In this document: positions 17,592-25,600 of the stretch, one piece after another
Numbering within the stretch: the stretch's first letter is position 1
Layout of the letters: each line of letters starts with the position of its first letter
DNA from: Spirulinaceae cyanobacterium SM2_1_0
Lineage (GTDB): Bacteria; Cyanobacteriota; Cyanobacteriia; Cyanobacteriales; Spirulinaceae
Length of the DNA: 48,433 nt
NCBI GenBank assembly: GCA_012031265.1
Contig: JAAUTY010000031.1
Location: 1-48,433 of the forward strand
Direction of reading: 5' to 3'
The notes under the pieces: generated by a model
Databases searched by the model: none
Seen by the model: the letters and a program-made list of their open reading frames with translations, nothing else
Told to the model about the DNA's origin: nothing
Program-made: the position numbers and the translations under genes

Positions 17592-17701
17592 TAGTACCGC
17601 TACGCGGAGTTTTGAGTTCTAAATTTTGAGTTCTGAGTGCCTGCAATACGGGAATCCTGGGGATTTTGAATGGGCATCTCATTGCCGCCGTCCTGTACTA
17701 G
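17591..17701 (+). mobile_element. 111-bp MITE-like element, forward copy
   Basis: It begins CTAGTACCGCTACGCGGA, has a TTTTGAGTTCT-rich middle, then GAATGGGCATCTCATTGCCG, and ends TGTACTAG. The inverted copy at 19421-19531 has exactly the same length and order, and a third copy runs off the left edge of the window. The 7-bp terminal inverted repeats CTAGTAC/GTACTAG and equal lengths mark it as a non-autonomous mobile unit. It sits in a 582-bp stretch before the aldehyde dehydrogenase 3' end that is otherwise without a clear gene. Confidence 0.75.
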
Positions 17702-17844
17702 GCAAAATTGCGCCGATAGGTCTACTGACATGGCGACTCCGATCAGCGATCGCATCAGCCGTGCTCACACTGAGCCGTCGCCGCCAAGTCGCCAATCTGG
17801 AGACGCCAACTTCAGGCTAGCGCCGAGGCGGGCTGAGACAATCG

Positions 17845-19230
17845 CTAGCGAAAAAACAGTTTGAGCCACTTTTCTTTGCCCGCGTAGGGGGGGTAGCGTA
17901 GCGGCAAGTCGAGCCAAAATGAGCGCGACAGCACACTTTTGCGATGGGAAAAAGTCTCAAAACTGGCGCGGCCGCGATAGGAGCCGAGGCCGCTCATCCC
18001 TACCCCGCCGAAGGGTAAACGCGGCGATGAGAGGTGAAGAATCGTGTCATTGCAGAGGAAGCCGCCGGAACTCGTGGCGGTTTGTACTTGCCGTTGCACC
18101 GCCGCATCGGTGCTGAAGAGGTAGAGCGCTAGCGGTTTGGGGCGGGCGTTGATCTGGGCGATCGCCTCCTCCAGCCGGTCATAAACCAGCACCGGCAGCA
18201 GCGGCCCAAAGATTTCAGCCGCCATTGTCGCGTCGTCCCAGGTGCAGCCGGACAGGACAGTCGGCGCGATGTAGTGCTCCGTCGGACGGGTCTCGCCGCC
18301 GATGACGACGCGGGGGCGATCGCGCTCCAGCAGGTCGTGCAGCCGCCAGAAGTGGGCATCGCTGACGATGCGCGCGTAGTCGAGACTCGCCGCCGGATCT
18401 TCGCCGTAGAACTCCCGCAGCGTCGTTCGCAGCGCTCCCAGCAGCGCCGGTTGCACCGAGCGGTGAACCAGGAGGTAGTCGGGGGCGACGCAGGTCTGTC
18501 CAGCGTTGATGAACTTGCCCCAGACCAGCCGCCGTACCGCCACCTTGAGAGTAATGTCGGGCGTGACGATGGCGGGGCATTTGCCCCCTAGCTCCAGCGT
18601 TACGGGCGTCAGGTGTTCAGCCGCCGCCCGCATGACCACCTTGCCAATCTGGGTACTGCCGGTGAAAAAAATGTGGTCAAAGGGTTCGGCGAGCAGAGCT
18701 TGGGCGGCTTCCTTGTCGCCTTCTACCACAGTGACCCACTCCGGGGCGAAGCAGTCCGCGACCAGTCTGGCGATCGCCTGTGACGTGTGCGGCGCGATCT
18801 CCGAGGGTTTGAGAATGGCGGTATTGCCCGCCGCGATCGCCCCGATCAGCGGGGCGATCGCCAACTGGAAGGGATAGTTCCAAGGACTGAGAATCAGTAC
18901 TGTCCCCAACGGTTCAGCCAGCGTGTAGGCGCGGCCAGGACGTTGAACCAGGCTAGCCGCGACCGGCTGCGGCCGCATCCAGGCCCGCCAATGCCGTAGG
19001 ACGTAGGTAATCTCATCAATGCAGAGGACGATCTCGCTGCCCAAAGCCTCAAAGTTGGGTTTACCGAGGTCGGCACGCAAGGCGGCGAGGATGGCATCTT
19101 GCTGTTCGCCAATGCCTTGGCGGAGGCGTTGCAGGGCTTGGCGACGGGCGGGGCGCGATCGCGTTGCCCCGGTTTGAAAGAATTGCCGCTGGCGGTGAAT
19201 CAGCGCCGCGACGGAAGGGGAGGTCTGCAT
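17845..19230 (-). CDS. NAD(P)-dependent aldehyde dehydrogenase (fatty-aldehyde/coniferyl type)
   Basis: This 461-residue protein is of the short class-3 aldehyde dehydrogenase group. Visible motifs are SPWNYPFQLAIAPLIGAIAAGN (cofactor fold), FFTGSTQIGKVVMRAA (glycine motif), VTLELGGKCP with the general-base Glu, and FINAGQTCVAPDYLL with the catalytic Cys. It also has EIFGPLLPVLVYD and LPFGGVGMSGLGSYRG. These enzymes oxidise long-chain aldehydes to fatty acids; in cyanobacteria the aldehydes come from lipid turnover or acyl-ACP reduction. There is no C-terminal membrane anchor, but the end (WLDLPLRYPPYAGKEKWL) may contact membrane. It is monocistronic and bracketed by inverted copies of the 111-bp element. 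Confidence 0.93.
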   Translation of the reverse strand: MQTSPSVAALIHRQRQFFQTGATRSRPARRQALQRLRQGIGEQQDAILAALRADLGKPNFEALGSEIVLCIDEITYVLRHWRAWMRPQPVAASLVQRPGRAYTLAEPLGTVLILSPWNYPFQLAIAPLIGAIAAGNTAILKPSEIAPHTSQAIARLVADCFAPEWVTVVEGDKEAAQALLAEPFDHIFFTGSTQIGKVVMRAAAEHLTPVTLELGGKCPAIVTPDITLKVAVRRLVWGKFINAGQTCVAPDYLLVHRSVQPALLGALRTTLREFYGEDPAASLDYARIVSDAHFWRLHDLLERDRPRVVIGGETRPTEHYIAPTVLSGCTWDDATMAAEIFGPLLPVLVYDRLEEAIAQINARPKPLALYLFSTDAAVQRQVQTATSSGGFLCNDTILHLSSPRLPFGGVGMSGLGSYRGRASFETFSHRKSVLSRSFWLDLPLRYPPYAGKEKWLKLFFR

Positions 19231-19691
19231 GAGCAGAATAATGCGTTAATTGCCGTAATTGCAGTGTAATTCCAAATTGCCGCCGCGTTCTTCGCCGTGA
19301 ATGCCACCGCGCTAGTGCTCAGTCAGGCTTGGTTAGGAGGACATTGAAGGCGAGGCGATCAGGTTCTGAGGTTTGAGGTTTGAGTTTTGAGTTTCGACTT
19401 CTGACTTCCGCATCGCGGCACTAGTACAAGGCGGCGGCAATGAGATCCCCATTCAGGATCCGTAGGATGCCTGTACTGTCTTCACTCATCACTCAAAACT
19501 CAGAACTCAAAATTCCGCGTAGCGGTACTAGAGTATCGGTTCAGTGGTTCGAGCCACCGGATTTCTCCATTGGCTAGCGAACGAGATTGCGTGCTTCTCA
19601 GAGCAGAAACCCGGTTTCTGTACCGGCGTGCCAGCAGGCACTATGTCACAATGAGAGACAGTTTGCCCCTGAGCATCTGCGCGTAACGGTC
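19231..19691. other. Intergenic region between divergent genes with repeats
   Basis: It holds the upstream regions of the aldehyde dehydrogenase (minus) and the PucC-like gene (plus). A heptameric run (TTTGAGG/TTTTGAG) lies at about 19370-19400 and the reverse copy of the 111-bp element at 19421-19531. I see no further gene; the frame open from 19587 is the probable 5' leader of the transporter. Confidence 0.5.
19421..19531 (-). mobile_element. 111-bp MITE-like element, inverted copy
   Basis: It has termini CTAGTAC and GTACTAG and the same length as 17591-17701, in opposite orientation. The right 75 bp match the copy at the left edge of the window with two mismatches. It is closer to that copy than to 17591-17701. 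Confidence 0.78.
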
Positions 19692-21197
19692 ATGACCACC
19701 CGCAACTTTTCCGAACCAGCGGCAACTACCGCTTGGCAACCCACAGCAAGTCAACTCCACTGGCTGACGATTGCGCGCTTGGGCTTGTTTAACCTCGGTC
19801 TCGGCTTGATGTCGGTGCTGACCGTGGCGGTGCTGAACCGGGTGATGATCAGCGAGATCGGCATTCCTGGCTGGATCACCGCTGGCGTGGTCGCCATGCC
19901 CTACTTCGTCGCTCCCGCCCGCGTCTGGTTTGGTCAATGCTCCGATGCCCGCCCGCTGTTGGGCAGCCACCGCGCTGGCTATGTCTGGTTGGGCACGGCT
20001 ACCTTTGGGCTGGCCGTCTTTGCGATTGTGCAAATTGTTTGGCAACTGGGCGGGGCGATGGCGATCGCCGGTGGCTGGGTCTGGAATAGCAGCACCCTGA
20101 CCTGGACGCTCCTGCTCGCCCTGCTCTTCGCGCTCTACGGCCTGGCGGTCAGTGCCAGCTCCACCCCCTTCACCGCTATGCTGGTGGACATCTCCGACGA
20201 GCGCACCCGCCCGCGTCTGATCTCGGTCGTCTGGTCGATGCTGATGGTCGGCATCGTCATCGGCGGCATTAGTGGCACGATCTTACTGCCGGAGTTGCCA
20301 GAAACCCTGGCGGCGGCGCGTACCGGCATCGCCATCGGGGGTCTGAGCACCAGCGAATTTCTGCAACAAACCTTGACACTGCTGCGAGGCCCGCTGAACC
20401 GCATCTTCGCCGTTGCGCCGTTGCTGGTGTTGGCGCTGGCCTTGGCCGCGACCTGGGGGATTGAGCGGCGCTACTCGCTCTTCTCGCGGCGTTCGGCGGC
20501 GCGCGATCGCGAGGATAGCATCACCCTCGGCAATGCCCTGCGCGTGCTCACTGCTAGTCGCCAGACCGGTCTCTTTTTCAGCTTTCTGCTGGTGCTGACG
20601 CTCAGCCTCTTTTTGCAAGAAGCGGTGCTAGAACCCTACGGCGGTCAGGTTTTCCAAATGCCGATCGGCGAGACGACTGGATTGAATGCGATTTGGGGTA
20701 TGGGCATTCTGATCAGCTATGCGCTCACCGGTTTCTTGGTCATCCCGCGCCTCGGCAAACGGGCGACAACGAAGCTCGGCTGTGTTTTGCTCGCCGTCTC
20801 GTTCACGCTGATTATCCTTGCTGGTTTCACTCAGGAGGCGGCGATGCTGAAGGCGGCAATGTTCATTTTCGGCCTCGCGGCGGGCGTGGCGACGATTGGC
20901 GCGATCAGTCTCATGCTCGATCTGACGGCCGACGAAGCGGCGGGAACCTTCATCGGTGCTTGGGGTCTCTCGCAGGCGCTGGCGCGGGCGATCGCCATCT
21001 GGTGCGGCGGTATCCTCCTCGATCTGGGCAAGATCCTGTTCCAGGCGACGCTGCCCGCCTATAGCTTGGTGTTCGGCTTGCAGGCGGTCGGCGCGATCGC
21101 CGCCATCTGGCTGCTGGAGCGCGTCAGTGTCAAGGAATTCAAGGAAAGCACTCGTCAGGCGATCGCCACGGCGATGGAGAGTGAACTCGATGGTTAA
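19692..21197 (+). CDS. PucC/BCD-family MFS (bacterio)chlorophyll transporter
   Basis: This 501-residue integral membrane protein has about 12 hydrophobic segments. The first loop has IGIPGWITAGVVAMPYFVAPARVWFGQCSD, and then PLLGSHRAGYVWLGT, the marker of the PucC/LhaA branch of the major facilitator superfamily, which handles chlorophyll-type pigments or their delivery to light-harvesting proteins. Later segments (TGFLVIPRLGKR, LMLDLTADEAAGTFIGAWGLSQALARA) also match that branch. ATG 19692 was chosen over the open frame from 19587 because homology starts just after it. Its stop overlaps the start of the next gene, so the two are translationally coupled. Confidence 0.9.
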   Translation: MTTRNFSEPAATTAWQPTASQLHWLTIARLGLFNLGLGLMSVLTVAVLNRVMISEIGIPGWITAGVVAMPYFVAPARVWFGQCSDARPLLGSHRAGYVWLGTATFGLAVFAIVQIVWQLGGAMAIAGGWVWNSSTLTWTLLLALLFALYGLAVSASSTPFTAMLVDISDERTRPRLISVVWSMLMVGIVIGGISGTILLPELPETLAAARTGIAIGGLSTSEFLQQTLTLLRGPLNRIFAVAPLLVLALALAATWGIERRYSLFSRRSAARDREDSITLGNALRVLTASRQTGLFFSFLLVLTLSLFLQEAVLEPYGGQVFQMPIGETTGLNAIWGMGILISYALTGFLVIPRLGKRATTKLGCVLLAVSFTLIILAGFTQEAAMLKAAMFIFGLAAGVATIGAISLMLDLTADEAAGTFIGAWGLSQALARAIAIWCGGILLDLGKILFQATLPAYSLVFGLQAVGAIAAIWLLERVSVKEFKESTRQAIATAMESELDG

Positions 21198-22047
21198 CGC
21201 TCAACCGCAATCCGAGCAATCGCTCGCCCCCAACTTTTGGGACGCCGTCCTGGATTTCAGTCGCACCATTACGGCGACCATCGGCCAGCAACTGGTCAAG
21301 GATTTCGGCGTGATCGCGGCGGATCGCAAGGCGGACGGCACGCTGGTGACCCAAGCGGATCGCTGGTCGGATGAACAAATTCGCCAGGCGATCGCCCGCC
21401 GCTTCCCTGACCACGGCGTCCTGACCGAGGAAACGGAGCACATTTTCCCCGACCGCGACTGGTGCTGGGTCGTCGATCCGATCGACGGCACCACCAACTT
21501 CACACGCGGCATCCCGATCTGGGGCATCTCCTTGGGTCTGCTCTATCGCGGCACGCCGGTCTTCGGCGCGGTCTACTTTCCGCAATTGCACCAGTTGTTT
21601 CACGGCTACTGGCTCGCAGACTCCGGCCTCAGCGGCCCGACCGGTGCCTACTGTGGCGATCGCCTACTGCAAACCAGCCGCGACAACCCCAGCCAAAACC
21701 ACCTCTTCAATCTCTGTGCCCGCAGTACGGACGTGATGACCCAGCCCTTTCCCTGCAAGATCCGCCTGCTCGGTGTCGCCAGCTACAACATCCTCCTCGT
21801 CGCCACCGGGGCGGCTCTAGGCGGCGTCGAAGCGACCCCGAAAATTTGGGACATCGCCGCCGTCTGGGCAATCCTGCAAGCGGCGGGGGGTGCCTTCGTC
21901 AGCCTGGTTCCCGGCCCAGTCTTCCCGTTGACGGTGGGGGAAAACTACGGGGATAAGCCGTTTCCGAGTCTGGTGGCAAGCCGGGCGGAGCTGGTTCCCA
22001 TTTTTCGCCCTTTAGTGCAGTTCATTGGCGATCGCTACGCAGAATAA
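21190..22047 (+). CDS. Inositol monophosphatase-family phosphatase
   Basis: This 285-residue member of the IMPase/FIG superfamily has metal-site motifs in order: the Glu pair in GVLTEETEH, the signature WVVDPIDGTTNFTRGIPIWG, and the late Asp in KIWDIAAVWAILQAAGG. These Mg-dependent enzymes hydrolyse sugar or inositol phosphates. The ATG at 21190 overlaps the PucC-like stop (ATGGTTAA), so the pair forms one transcript. In many cyanobacteria an IMPase-like gene sits beside a PucC-like gene, but the substrate is not evident here. A longer open frame from 20956 is a shadow of the transporter. Confidence 0.9.
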   Translation: MVNAQPQSEQSLAPNFWDAVLDFSRTITATIGQQLVKDFGVIAADRKADGTLVTQADRWSDEQIRQAIARRFPDHGVLTEETEHIFPDRDWCWVVDPIDGTTNFTRGIPIWGISLGLLYRGTPVFGAVYFPQLHQLFHGYWLADSGLSGPTGAYCGDRLLQTSRDNPSQNHLFNLCARSTDVMTQPFPCKIRLLGVASYNILLVATGAALGGVEATPKIWDIAAVWAILQAAGGAFVSLVPGPVFPLTVGENYGDKPFPSLVASRAELVPIFRPLVQFIGDRYAE

Positions 22048-22099
22048 CGAGCCGCATGGGGTAGGATCGAAATCGTCCCAATCGCTCTCACTGTCGGCT

Positions 22100-22909
22100 A
22101 TGGATGCCTATCTCGCGGCGGCGGTTCAGATGACCAGCCAACCTCATCTGGAAAAAAATCTCAACGAAGCCGAGGAACTGATCGAGCTAGCCGTCCGCCA
22201 GGGTGCCAAGCTGGTCAGTTTGCCGGAAAATTTCGCCTTCATGGGCAACGACGAGGCGAAGGTAACGCAGGCAGCCCAGATTGCCGCAGCGAGCGAAAAA
22301 TTCCTCAGAACCATGGCGCAGCGCTTCCAGGTGACGCTGCTGGGGGGCGGCTTCCCCGTGCCCCAGGGCGATCGCCAAGCCTACAACACCGCCCTCCTCA
22401 TCGCCCCCGACGGCCATGAACTGGCCCGTTACCACAAAGTTCACCTCTTCGATGTCGATGTGCCCGACGGCAACACCTACCGCGAGTCCAATACCGTCGT
22501 CGCCGGGCGTGACTGGCCGCCAGTCTGCTCGACCGAACTGGGCCAGCTCGGCCTGACGATTTGCTACGATGTCCGCTTCCCAGAGATCTATCGCCACCTC
22601 TCGCAGCAGGGCGCTGAAGTGCTCTTCATCCCAGCCGCCTTTACCGCCTTCACGGGCAAAGACCACTGGCAGGTGCTGCTCCAAGCACGGGCGATTGAAA
22701 ATACCTGCTACGTGGTCGCCCCTGCCCAGACCGGCAACCATTACAACACTCGCCACACTCACGGTCACGCCGCAATTATCGATCCCTGGGGCGTGGTGCT
22801 AGCCGATGCCGGGGAGCGCCCGGGCGTGGCGATCGCCGAGATCAATCCCCAGCGCCTCGCCCAAGTCCGCCGCCAGATGCCCTCACTCCAACACCGCGTC
22901 TTTGGCTAG
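22100..22909 (+). CDS. Carbon-nitrogen hydrolase (nitrilase superfamily, Nit1/Nit2 type)
   Basis: This 269-residue protein has the Glu-Lys-Cys catalytic triad in its usual contexts: LPENFAFMG, YHKVHLFDVDVP and GLTICYDVRFPEIYR. Length and motifs point to the Nit/deaminated-glutathione amidase or omega-amidase branch, a metabolite-repair function in the cytoplasm. ATG 22100 is chosen because the family N-terminus (AAAVQMTSQPHLEKNL) follows at once; the open frame from 22025 adds 25 unlikely residues. It starts 52 bp after the IMPase gene on the same strand and probably belongs to the pucC-IMPase transcript. Confidence 0.92.
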   Translation: MDAYLAAAVQMTSQPHLEKNLNEAEELIELAVRQGAKLVSLPENFAFMGNDEAKVTQAAQIAAASEKFLRTMAQRFQVTLLGGGFPVPQGDRQAYNTALLIAPDGHELARYHKVHLFDVDVPDGNTYRESNTVVAGRDWPPVCSTELGQLGLTICYDVRFPEIYRHLSQQGAEVLFIPAAFTAFTGKDHWQVLLQARAIENTCYVVAPAQTGNHYNTRHTHGHAAIIDPWGVVLADAGERPGVAIAEINPQRLAQVRRQMPSLQHRVFG

Positions 22910-23002
22910 TTCCGGCAGGGCAGATAACGCACCCTGCAAATTAGCCGACCGCCGCGCAAGTCCAGCTCTCTGACTTCTGAATTCTGCCTTCCGGTTACGG
23001 GC

Positions 23003-23584
23003 CTAGTTGAATAAACAGTCCCGGAGATCCTGGAGCTGAATCTGCAACTCTGTGGCAAATGCCGGGACAGGCAAGCTGGCGTCGAACTGGTCAAAAAATT
23101 GTGGCGCTTGCTGAGGCGCGTAGGTGAGGATGGTCAGGTCATCGGGATCGATCAGCCAGCCCAACTGCGTCCCACCTGCGAGGCAAGCAAGAATTTTTTG
23201 GGTGACACGGCTCTGGCGCTGGTCAGGGGAGAGGATTTCGATCGTCCAGTCGGGCGCGATATTAACCAAGTTGGCGACGGTGCCATCGGCGTCGCGCGGA
23301 ATCCGCTCCCAAGTCAACACCGCGATATCGGGAACTAGGGAGCGCCCGCCAAAGGTGCAGCGCAGTTCAGGAAAAGCCCTGGCAAGTTGGCGCGGCCTTA
23401 GAGCCGCATTAATGAATGAAGTCAGCTCGCCTTGAATGCTACTGTGCTTGCCTTTCGGCATCGGCTTTTGAATAATACTGCCGTCGAGATATTCGCTCGC
23501 GGGTTTAGTTTCGGGGCGCTGAAGAAATTCTTCTAGGCTGAGTGACTGGGCGGGTGCTCGTACCATGCGAGTACTGGTCAGCAT
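23003..23584 (-). CDS. Uma2-family (DUF820) putative endonuclease, copy 1
   Basis: This 193-residue protein belongs to the Uma2 family, very numerous in cyanobacteria, with a restriction-endonuclease-like fold. The core is visible as VPDIAVLTWERIP (Asp) and DWTIEILSPDQRQ (Glu in the ExLSP signature), preceded by ELRCTFGGRS. The cellular role of Uma2 proteins is not established; many occur near mobile elements and broken genes, as here. The amino acid sequence is the same as copy 2 at 24108-24689. It is transcribed away from the divergent transglutaminase remnant. Confidence 0.88.
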   Translation of the reverse strand: MLTSTRMVRAPAQSLSLEEFLQRPETKPASEYLDGSIIQKPMPKGKHSSIQGELTSFINAALRPRQLARAFPELRCTFGGRSLVPDIAVLTWERIPRDADGTVANLVNIAPDWTIEILSPDQRQSRVTQKILACLAGGTQLGWLIDPDDLTILTYAPQQAPQFFDQFDASLPVPAFATELQIQLQDLRDCLFN

Positions 23585-23684
23585 TTCAATGTTGCAATCC
23601 TAGCTTGCTCGCCGCCGATTTTGAGATCGAGGCCCAAGGTTGCATTTTACGGGAGAGCCGGACGCCCAATTTCACCACCTGTCC

Positions 23685-24009
23685 ATGGAAGCTGATCCCC
23701 ACACCAGCCGAATCATCGACTGGCAGCATCCCAGCATTCTCGCTCGCGCCCAGCAATTGGCGGCCGACCGACCGTCGTAGCCACGGCCAAAGCCTGCTTC
23801 GAGTGGGTGCGGGACGAGATTCACCACAGTTGCGACCATCAGCTAAATCCAGTTACTTGCCGCGCTTCGGAGGTTTTGCAGCACAAAACCGGCTGCTATG
23901 CCAAGAGCCATCTGCTCGCGGCCCTGCTGCGCGCCAACGGCATCCCAGCAGGCTTCTGCGATCAGCGCTTGAGCATTTTGGCGCTAACCCAACCTAAAAT
24001 TGGAGCTTG
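23685..24009 (+). pseudogene. Transglutaminase-like gene, truncated copy 1
   Basis: From ATG 23685 the frame reads MEADPHTSRIIDWQHPS and then AQQLAADRPS and a TAG. A shifted frame continues VVATAKACFEWVRDEIHHSC and HKTGCYAKSHLLAALLRANG, where the Cys is the expected nucleophile. Adding one GACC unit at the GACCGACC near 23765 would rejoin the frames. The similarity to copy 2 ends at about 23977. There the gene runs into a short element ending in GCTTGACAGACCACTA, so the His/Asp half is lost. Confidence 0.75.
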
Positions 24010-24022
24010 ACAGACCACTATA
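24003..24022 (-). repeat. Short terminus of the TAGTGGTCTGTCAAG repeat
   Basis: The plus strand ends GAGCTTGACAGACCACTA, matching the ends of the repeats at 13826 and 45165. It lies exactly at the breakpoint between the two duplication units and behind the truncated transglutaminase copy, so it may mark the site of recombination or insertion. Confidence 0.6.
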
Positions 24023-24107
24023 TCCGGCAGGGCAGGTAGCGCACCCTGCAAATTAGCCTGCCGCCGCGCAAGTCCAGCTTTCTGACTTCTGCCTTTCGGT
24101 GATGGGC

Positions 24108-24689
24108 CTAGTTGAATAAACAGTCCCGGAGATCCTGGAGCTGAATCTGCAACTCTGTGGCAAATGCCGGGACAGGCAAGCTGGCGTCGAACTGGTCAAA
24201 AAATTGTGGCGCTTGCTGAGGCGCGTAGGTGAGGATGGTCAGGTCATCGGGATCGATCAGCCAGCCCAACTGCGTCCCACCTGCGAGGCAAGCAAGAATT
24301 TTTTGGGTGACACGGCTCTGGCGCTGGTCAGGGGAGAGGATTTCGATCGTCCAGTCGGGCGCGATATTAACCAAGTTGGCGACGGTGCCATCGGCGTCGC
24401 GCGGAATCCGCTCCCAAGTCAACACCGCGATATCGGGAACTAGGGAGCGCCCGCCAAAGGTGCAGCGCAGTTCAGGAAAAGCCCTGGCAAGTTGGCGCGG
24501 CCTTAGAGCCGCATTAATGAATGAAGTCAGCTCGCCTTGAATGCTACTGTGCTTGCCTTTCGGCATCGGCTTTTGAATAATACTGCCGTCGAGATATTCG
24601 CTCGCGGGTTTAGTTTCGGGGCGCTGAAGAAATTCTTCTAGGCTGAGTGACTGGGCGGGTGCTCGTACCATGCGAGTACTGGTCAGCAT
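24108..24689 (-). CDS. Uma2-family (DUF820) putative endonuclease, copy 2
   Basis: This protein is identical to copy 1 at 23003-23584, including the Asp of VPDIAVLTWER and the Glu of IEILSP. The DNA also appears identical, which implies either a very recent duplication or recent gene conversion, because sequence on both sides has already diverged. A third, broken relative lies at 47600-48200. Confidence 0.88.
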   Translation of the reverse strand: MLTSTRMVRAPAQSLSLEEFLQRPETKPASEYLDGSIIQKPMPKGKHSSIQGELTSFINAALRPRQLARAFPELRCTFGGRSLVPDIAVLTWERIPRDADGTVANLVNIAPDWTIEILSPDQRQSRVTQKILACLAGGTQLGWLIDPDDLTILTYAPQQAPQFFDQFDASLPVPAFATELQIQLQDLRDCLFN

Positions 24690-24789
24690 TTCAATGTTGC
24701 AATCCTAGCTTGCTCGCCGCCGATTTTGAGATCGAGGCCCAAGGTTGCATTTTACGGGAGAGCCGGACGCCCAATTTCACCACCTGTCC

Positions 24790-25350
24790 ATGGAAGCTGA
24801 TCCCCACACCAGCCGAATCATCGACTGGCAGCATCCCAGCATTCTCGCTCGCGCCCAGCAATTGGCGGCCGACCGACCGTCGTAGCCACGGCCAAAGCCT
24901 GCTTCGAGTGGGTGCGGGACGAGATTCACCACAGTTGCGACTATCAGCTAAATCCGGTCACCTGCCGCGCTTCGGAGGTTTTGCAGCACAAAACCGGCTG
25001 CTATGCCAAGAGCCATCTGCTCGCGGCCCTGCTGCGCGCCAATAGGATTCCGGCGGGCTGCTGCTATCAGCGTCTGAGCATTGATGATCGCGGCGCACCC
25101 TATTGCTTGCACGGTCTGAACGCCGTACATCTACTAGAAGTAGGGTGGTATCGCCTCGACCCGCGCGGCAATCGCCCTGGCGTTGATGCTCAGTTTGTCC
25201 CGCCCCAGGAACGGCTTGCCTTCCCGATCCAGTTGCCCGCCGAGATGGATTTTCCGGCGATCTTGCCGGAGCCGCTGGCGATCGTAGTCGCGGCGCTGCA
25301 AACCCATCGCACCTGGGACATTGTTGACCAACTTGCCGGATTCGATGTCA
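24790..25350 (+). pseudogene. Transglutaminase-like gene, copy 2 with frameshift
   Basis: The same frame break occurs after AAADRPS as in copy 1. The downstream frame, however, keeps the whole domain: nucleophile Cys in HKTGCYAKSHLLAALL, His in YCLHGLNAVHLLEVGW and Asp in YRLDPRGNRPG, followed by PEPLAIVVAALQTHRTWDIVD, a typical end for this family. Such cytoplasmic transglutaminase-like proteins are cysteine hydrolases of unknown substrate. The gene probably encoded about 220 residues before the shift. The break is shared by both copies, so it predates the duplication or spread by conversion. Confidence 0.75.
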
Positions 25351-25359
25351 GTGGCGGCT

Positions 25360-25600
25360 TAAATCACAAGTCTGCAATACTCGCTCCATCTCTCTCAGCT
25401 CTCAGACCGTCGGCAACTCGATGCCGCAGTCGGACGGCATTTGCCGCCGGATTGGCGACTGTTTGGTGCTGAGACCCTCTGCCTGGAGTGGCTCCCGCAG
25501 GATATTCATCCCTCGCTCAAGACGCTAACCCGCCAAACCGTATGGCAAAATAGAGCAAGGAGTTGCAACCGAGGAGAAGTCGATGGCTCGACTCAGTGAT
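25360..25600 (+). pseudogene. C-terminal fragment of an unidentified protein
   Basis: One plus-strand frame reads LQYSLHLSQLSDRRQLDAAV, then GRHLPPDWRLFGAETLCLEW and LPQDIHPSLKTLTRQTVWQN, before a TGA near 25600. It looks like genuine protein sequence, but no start codon precedes it and it overlaps the start of the next gene. I do not recognise the family. Confidence 0.4.

Larger units (their letters stand above)
22911..25082. repeat. About 1.07-kb tandem duplication (two units)
   Basis: Unit 1 spans about 22911-23977 and unit 2 about 24023-25082. Each carries a minus-strand Uma2 gene and the 5' part of a plus-strand transglutaminase gene. Translations in three different frames are identical between the units across the Uma2 gene, so the DNA there is identical. 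Both outer ends have diverged, and unit 1 has one extra TTCTGAA-type heptamer. About 45 bp ending in GCTTGACAGACCACTA separate the units. Confidence 0.9.

Noticed and set aside
19587-19691. Longer N-terminus for the PucC-like transporter
   Set aside because: The 35 extra residues are not membrane-like or conserved-looking, and the ATG at 19692 directly precedes the family core.
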